Assembly: GCA_035713725.1 (NCBI GenBank)
Contig: DASTMZ010000032.1
Span: forward strand, 1 to 23,549
Direction of reading: 5' to 3'
Source of the DNA: DASQPR01 sp035713725
Lineage (GTDB): Bacteria > Actinomycetota > Actinomycetes > Mycobacteriales > Micromonosporaceae
Length of the DNA stretch: 23,549 nucleotides
Within the stretch, counting starts at the first letter, position 1; each line of letters opens with the position of its first letter. A program made the position numbers and the translations under genes. A model generated the notes under the pieces. It was not told the DNA's origin and made no database searches. It worked only from the letters and a program-made list of their open reading frames with translations. This document shows positions 21,860 to 23,549 of this stretch, piece by piece.

Positions 21860-23500
21860 TCAGTGGGACACCACCGCGCCAGTTGTCGGATCCAGGATTA
21901 CTGGCCTTGTGTTGGGTCTCTGGTGGAAGTCCAACATGCCCGCTACTGAGTTGGACCTTCGGTCGAACGAACTATCGCCGATGTGGCCGGTCAACCAGTT
22001 GTCCTCGATGAACGTCAGCACCGACGTCTGCTCGGTCGTGTGGTGGTCCACGAAGTTCGCCTTGCTCCACGGGCTGATGACCAACATCGGCAGCCGCGGG
22101 CCGTAGCCACACCGGTCGGCGTAGTCGCCGGAGATCGGCGCGTTGCCGCACAGCGCAGCCTGGTCCGCCGTGCCATCCGTCGAGCCGTTGACGATCGGCG
22201 GGCTGACGTGGTCGTACCAGCCGTCCGAGTCGTCGTACGCGATGACGACCGCGGTCGACGACCACTCGCTGGAGTGCTCGAGCGAATTGATCGTGTTCAC
22301 CAGGAACCGCTGCTCGTCGAGCGGGTCCGAATAGCCGGCGTGGCCGTCCTCGTATTCCGGCGCCTTGAGGAAGCTGACCGACGGGATGTTGTTCGCCGCC
22401 ACGGCCGCGTTGAAGTCGGTCAGGTCGTACTCGTGGTTGGCCTGGTCGGTCTGGCCGATCATGGCGACCGATGTCGGCGGCAGGTGGTGCGGGTTGGCCG
22501 TCGACAAGTAGTACTCGAACGGGTTGTGGTGCGCGCTGTAGTCCACCACCGGGATCCCACCGACGTTGTTGTGCGTCGCGCCGCAGACCGCGAATCCGGT
22601 CGGCGAATCGGCCGCGGTAACGGTCGGCTTGAACCCACCCTGGAACCAGCCCCACGTGATGCCCTTGCGGTTCATCAGGTCGCCGATGTTCGTACCCTCC
22701 ATGGCACCGAGGTTGAACGTCGACGTGTGGTTGGTGTCCGCGCAGTCGTCCCATGCCGGGTCCGGGTCGTTGATGACCGTACCCACCCCGGCGCCGTTCG
22801 GCGACTGTACGACGAACGGGTCCGACGTGATGGTGTGCGTCACCGAGTTGACTGCGACGATGCCGTGCGTGTTACCCGAGACCAGGTTCACCGCTCCCGG
22901 CGTCGACGGTCCGAACACCGTGTCGAACGAGTTGTCGCTCATCGCGTAGTTCTGCGCGTAGTTCCACAGCCCGGTGACCGTGTTGCCGTCGTAGTAGTCC
23001 ATCACGAGGCCGGGCTGGCCGAACAGGATCGGCTGACCGGTGCACTTGTCGGTCTCGGTGTCCTGGACGAACATGTCGGCCTTGCCGCCGTCGAGCGCGG
23101 CCTGCTCGGCGCCGTACCCGTGGTTTTGGTCGCACGTCAGCGCCTGCGATGGGCCAAGGCGCGTCGGGTTGAACAGGTTCGGGTTATGGGTGAGCAGTTG
23201 CGGCGACAGACCGTTGACCTTCGGCGTGTTCTTCTTCGCGCTGAACGGGGTGCCGTCGGCGTTCGTGGCGTTCGGGTACGTACCGAAGTAGTGGTCGAAC
23301 GAGATGTTCTCGTCGAAGATGACGACCAGGTGCTTGATCGGCGTGGTCGTCACGATCGGACCCTTGTGCTTGTTCTCCGGTTGCCCCTTGTTGCCGGCCC
23401 ATACCGGGCCGGTCGCCGCGATGAGAGCGATCGCCGCGCCGCCCACCACGAGTGTCATGGTGCGCGATCTGTTCTTCCATGTGCTGGGCCTGATGCCCAC
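21860..23500 (-). CDS. Secreted phospholipase C / acid phosphatase-type phosphoesterase
   Basis: The 546-residue protein is of the phosphoesterase family that includes bacterial phospholipase C and AcpA-type acid phosphatase. A Sec-type signal (basic KNRSRT, then a hydrophobic run to about residue 36, GPVWAG) precedes the enzyme. Conserved segments are IKHLVVIFDENISFDHYFGTYP, DNSFDTVFGPSTPGAVNLVSG with the likely catalytic Ser/Thr, NPHHLPP, and VIAYDDSDGWYDHVSPP with the metal-binding Asp pair. The start is set by AGGAGGAGG 6 bases before the GTG at 23500. The TTG at 23539 and the ATG at 23458 are less supported. It would act outside the cell, releasing phosphate or head groups from phospholipids. 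The twin-arginine motif common in phospholipases C is absent. Confidence 0.9.
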   Translation of the reverse strand: MGIRPSTWKNRSRTMTLVVGGAAIALIAATGPVWAGNKGQPENKHKGPIVTTTPIKHLVVIFDENISFDHYFGTYPNATNADGTPFSAKKNTPKVNGLSPQLLTHNPNLFNPTRLGPSQALTCDQNHGYGAEQAALDGGKADMFVQDTETDKCTGQPILFGQPGLVMDYYDGNTVTGLWNYAQNYAMSDNSFDTVFGPSTPGAVNLVSGNTHGIVAVNSVTHTITSDPFVVQSPNGAGVGTVINDPDPAWDDCADTNHTSTFNLGAMEGTNIGDLMNRKGITWGWFQGGFKPTVTAADSPTGFAVCGATHNNVGGIPVVDYSAHHNPFEYYLSTANPHHLPPTSVAMIGQTDQANHEYDLTDFNAAVAANNIPSVSFLKAPEYEDGHAGYSDPLDEQRFLVNTINSLEHSSEWSSTAVVIAYDDSDGWYDHVSPPIVNGSTDGTADQAALCGNAPISGDYADRCGYGPRLPMLVISPWSKANFVDHHTTEQTSVLTFIEDNWLTGHIGDSSFDRRSNSVAGMLDFHQRPNTRPVILDPTTGAVVSH

Positions 23501-23549
23501 TAGCAGCCTCCTCCTGCGAGCGACATTTCGTCTACGCAATCTGGTGGAG

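Noticed and set aside
21983..23503. 506-codon plus-strand ORF opposite the phosphoesterase
   Set aside because: Shadow frame; the minus strand carries a signal peptide, conserved catalytic segments and an excellent ribosome binding site.

Overview
The window is high-GC DNA with densely packed genes, strong GC preference at third codon positions, a class I lysyl-tRNA synthetase, a stand-alone LigD-type 3'-phosphoesterase and a lipoprotein-dependent peptide-type ABC transporter. Together these suggest an actinobacterium (Actinomycetota). The genus cannot be told from the sequence alone. I see no rRNA, tRNA, insertion sequence, phage gene or CRISPR array.

Layout. 1-2787: a terminator-like hairpin at the left edge, a LigD 3'-phosphoesterase (+), then a DedA membrane protein and a zinc-free quinone oxidoreductase (both -). 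2788-3262: a long, partly AT-richer spacer. 3263-4561: a membrane-anchored D,D-carboxypeptidase (+), closed by a hairpin and a small tandem repeat. 4745-10766: a four-gene oligopeptide-type ABC transporter operon (-), ordered lipoprotein, permease B, permease C, fused double ATPase, with a strong hairpin just after the lipoprotein gene. 11110-16074: an apparent catabolic island. A LigAB-type extradiol dioxygenase plus a cupin (-) diverge from an IclR regulator, a class III CoA-transferase and a citryl-CoA-lyase-like protein (+). 16089-17377: an AraC regulator diverging from a DUF2000 protein. 17424-21791: two head-to-head APH-family kinases, the second translationally coupled to class I lysyl-tRNA synthetase, followed by a GyrI-like protein. 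21860-23500: a secreted phospholipase C/acid phosphatase-type phosphoesterase (-).

How the genes may work together. The most interesting part is 11110-16074. The dioxygenase would open a catechol-type ring. The lower-pathway enzymes usually found with LigAB (isomerase, hydratase, CHA aldolase) are absent here. Instead there is a CoA-transferase overlapping a citryl-CoA-lyase-like gene, which suggests CoA activation and retro-Claisen cleavage of the ring-fission product. The spacer before the CoA-transferase carries a CGGACA inverted repeat and a run of CGGACA boxes, three of them in exact 14-bp phase. This is a good candidate operator for the neighbouring IclR protein. The ABC operon downstream of the dioxygenase genes on the same strand could import the substrate, but that link is inference. 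Two enzymes here appear to lack an expected active-site acid (the Glu iron ligand in the LigB subunit and the Asp in the lyase), judged by hand alignment only.
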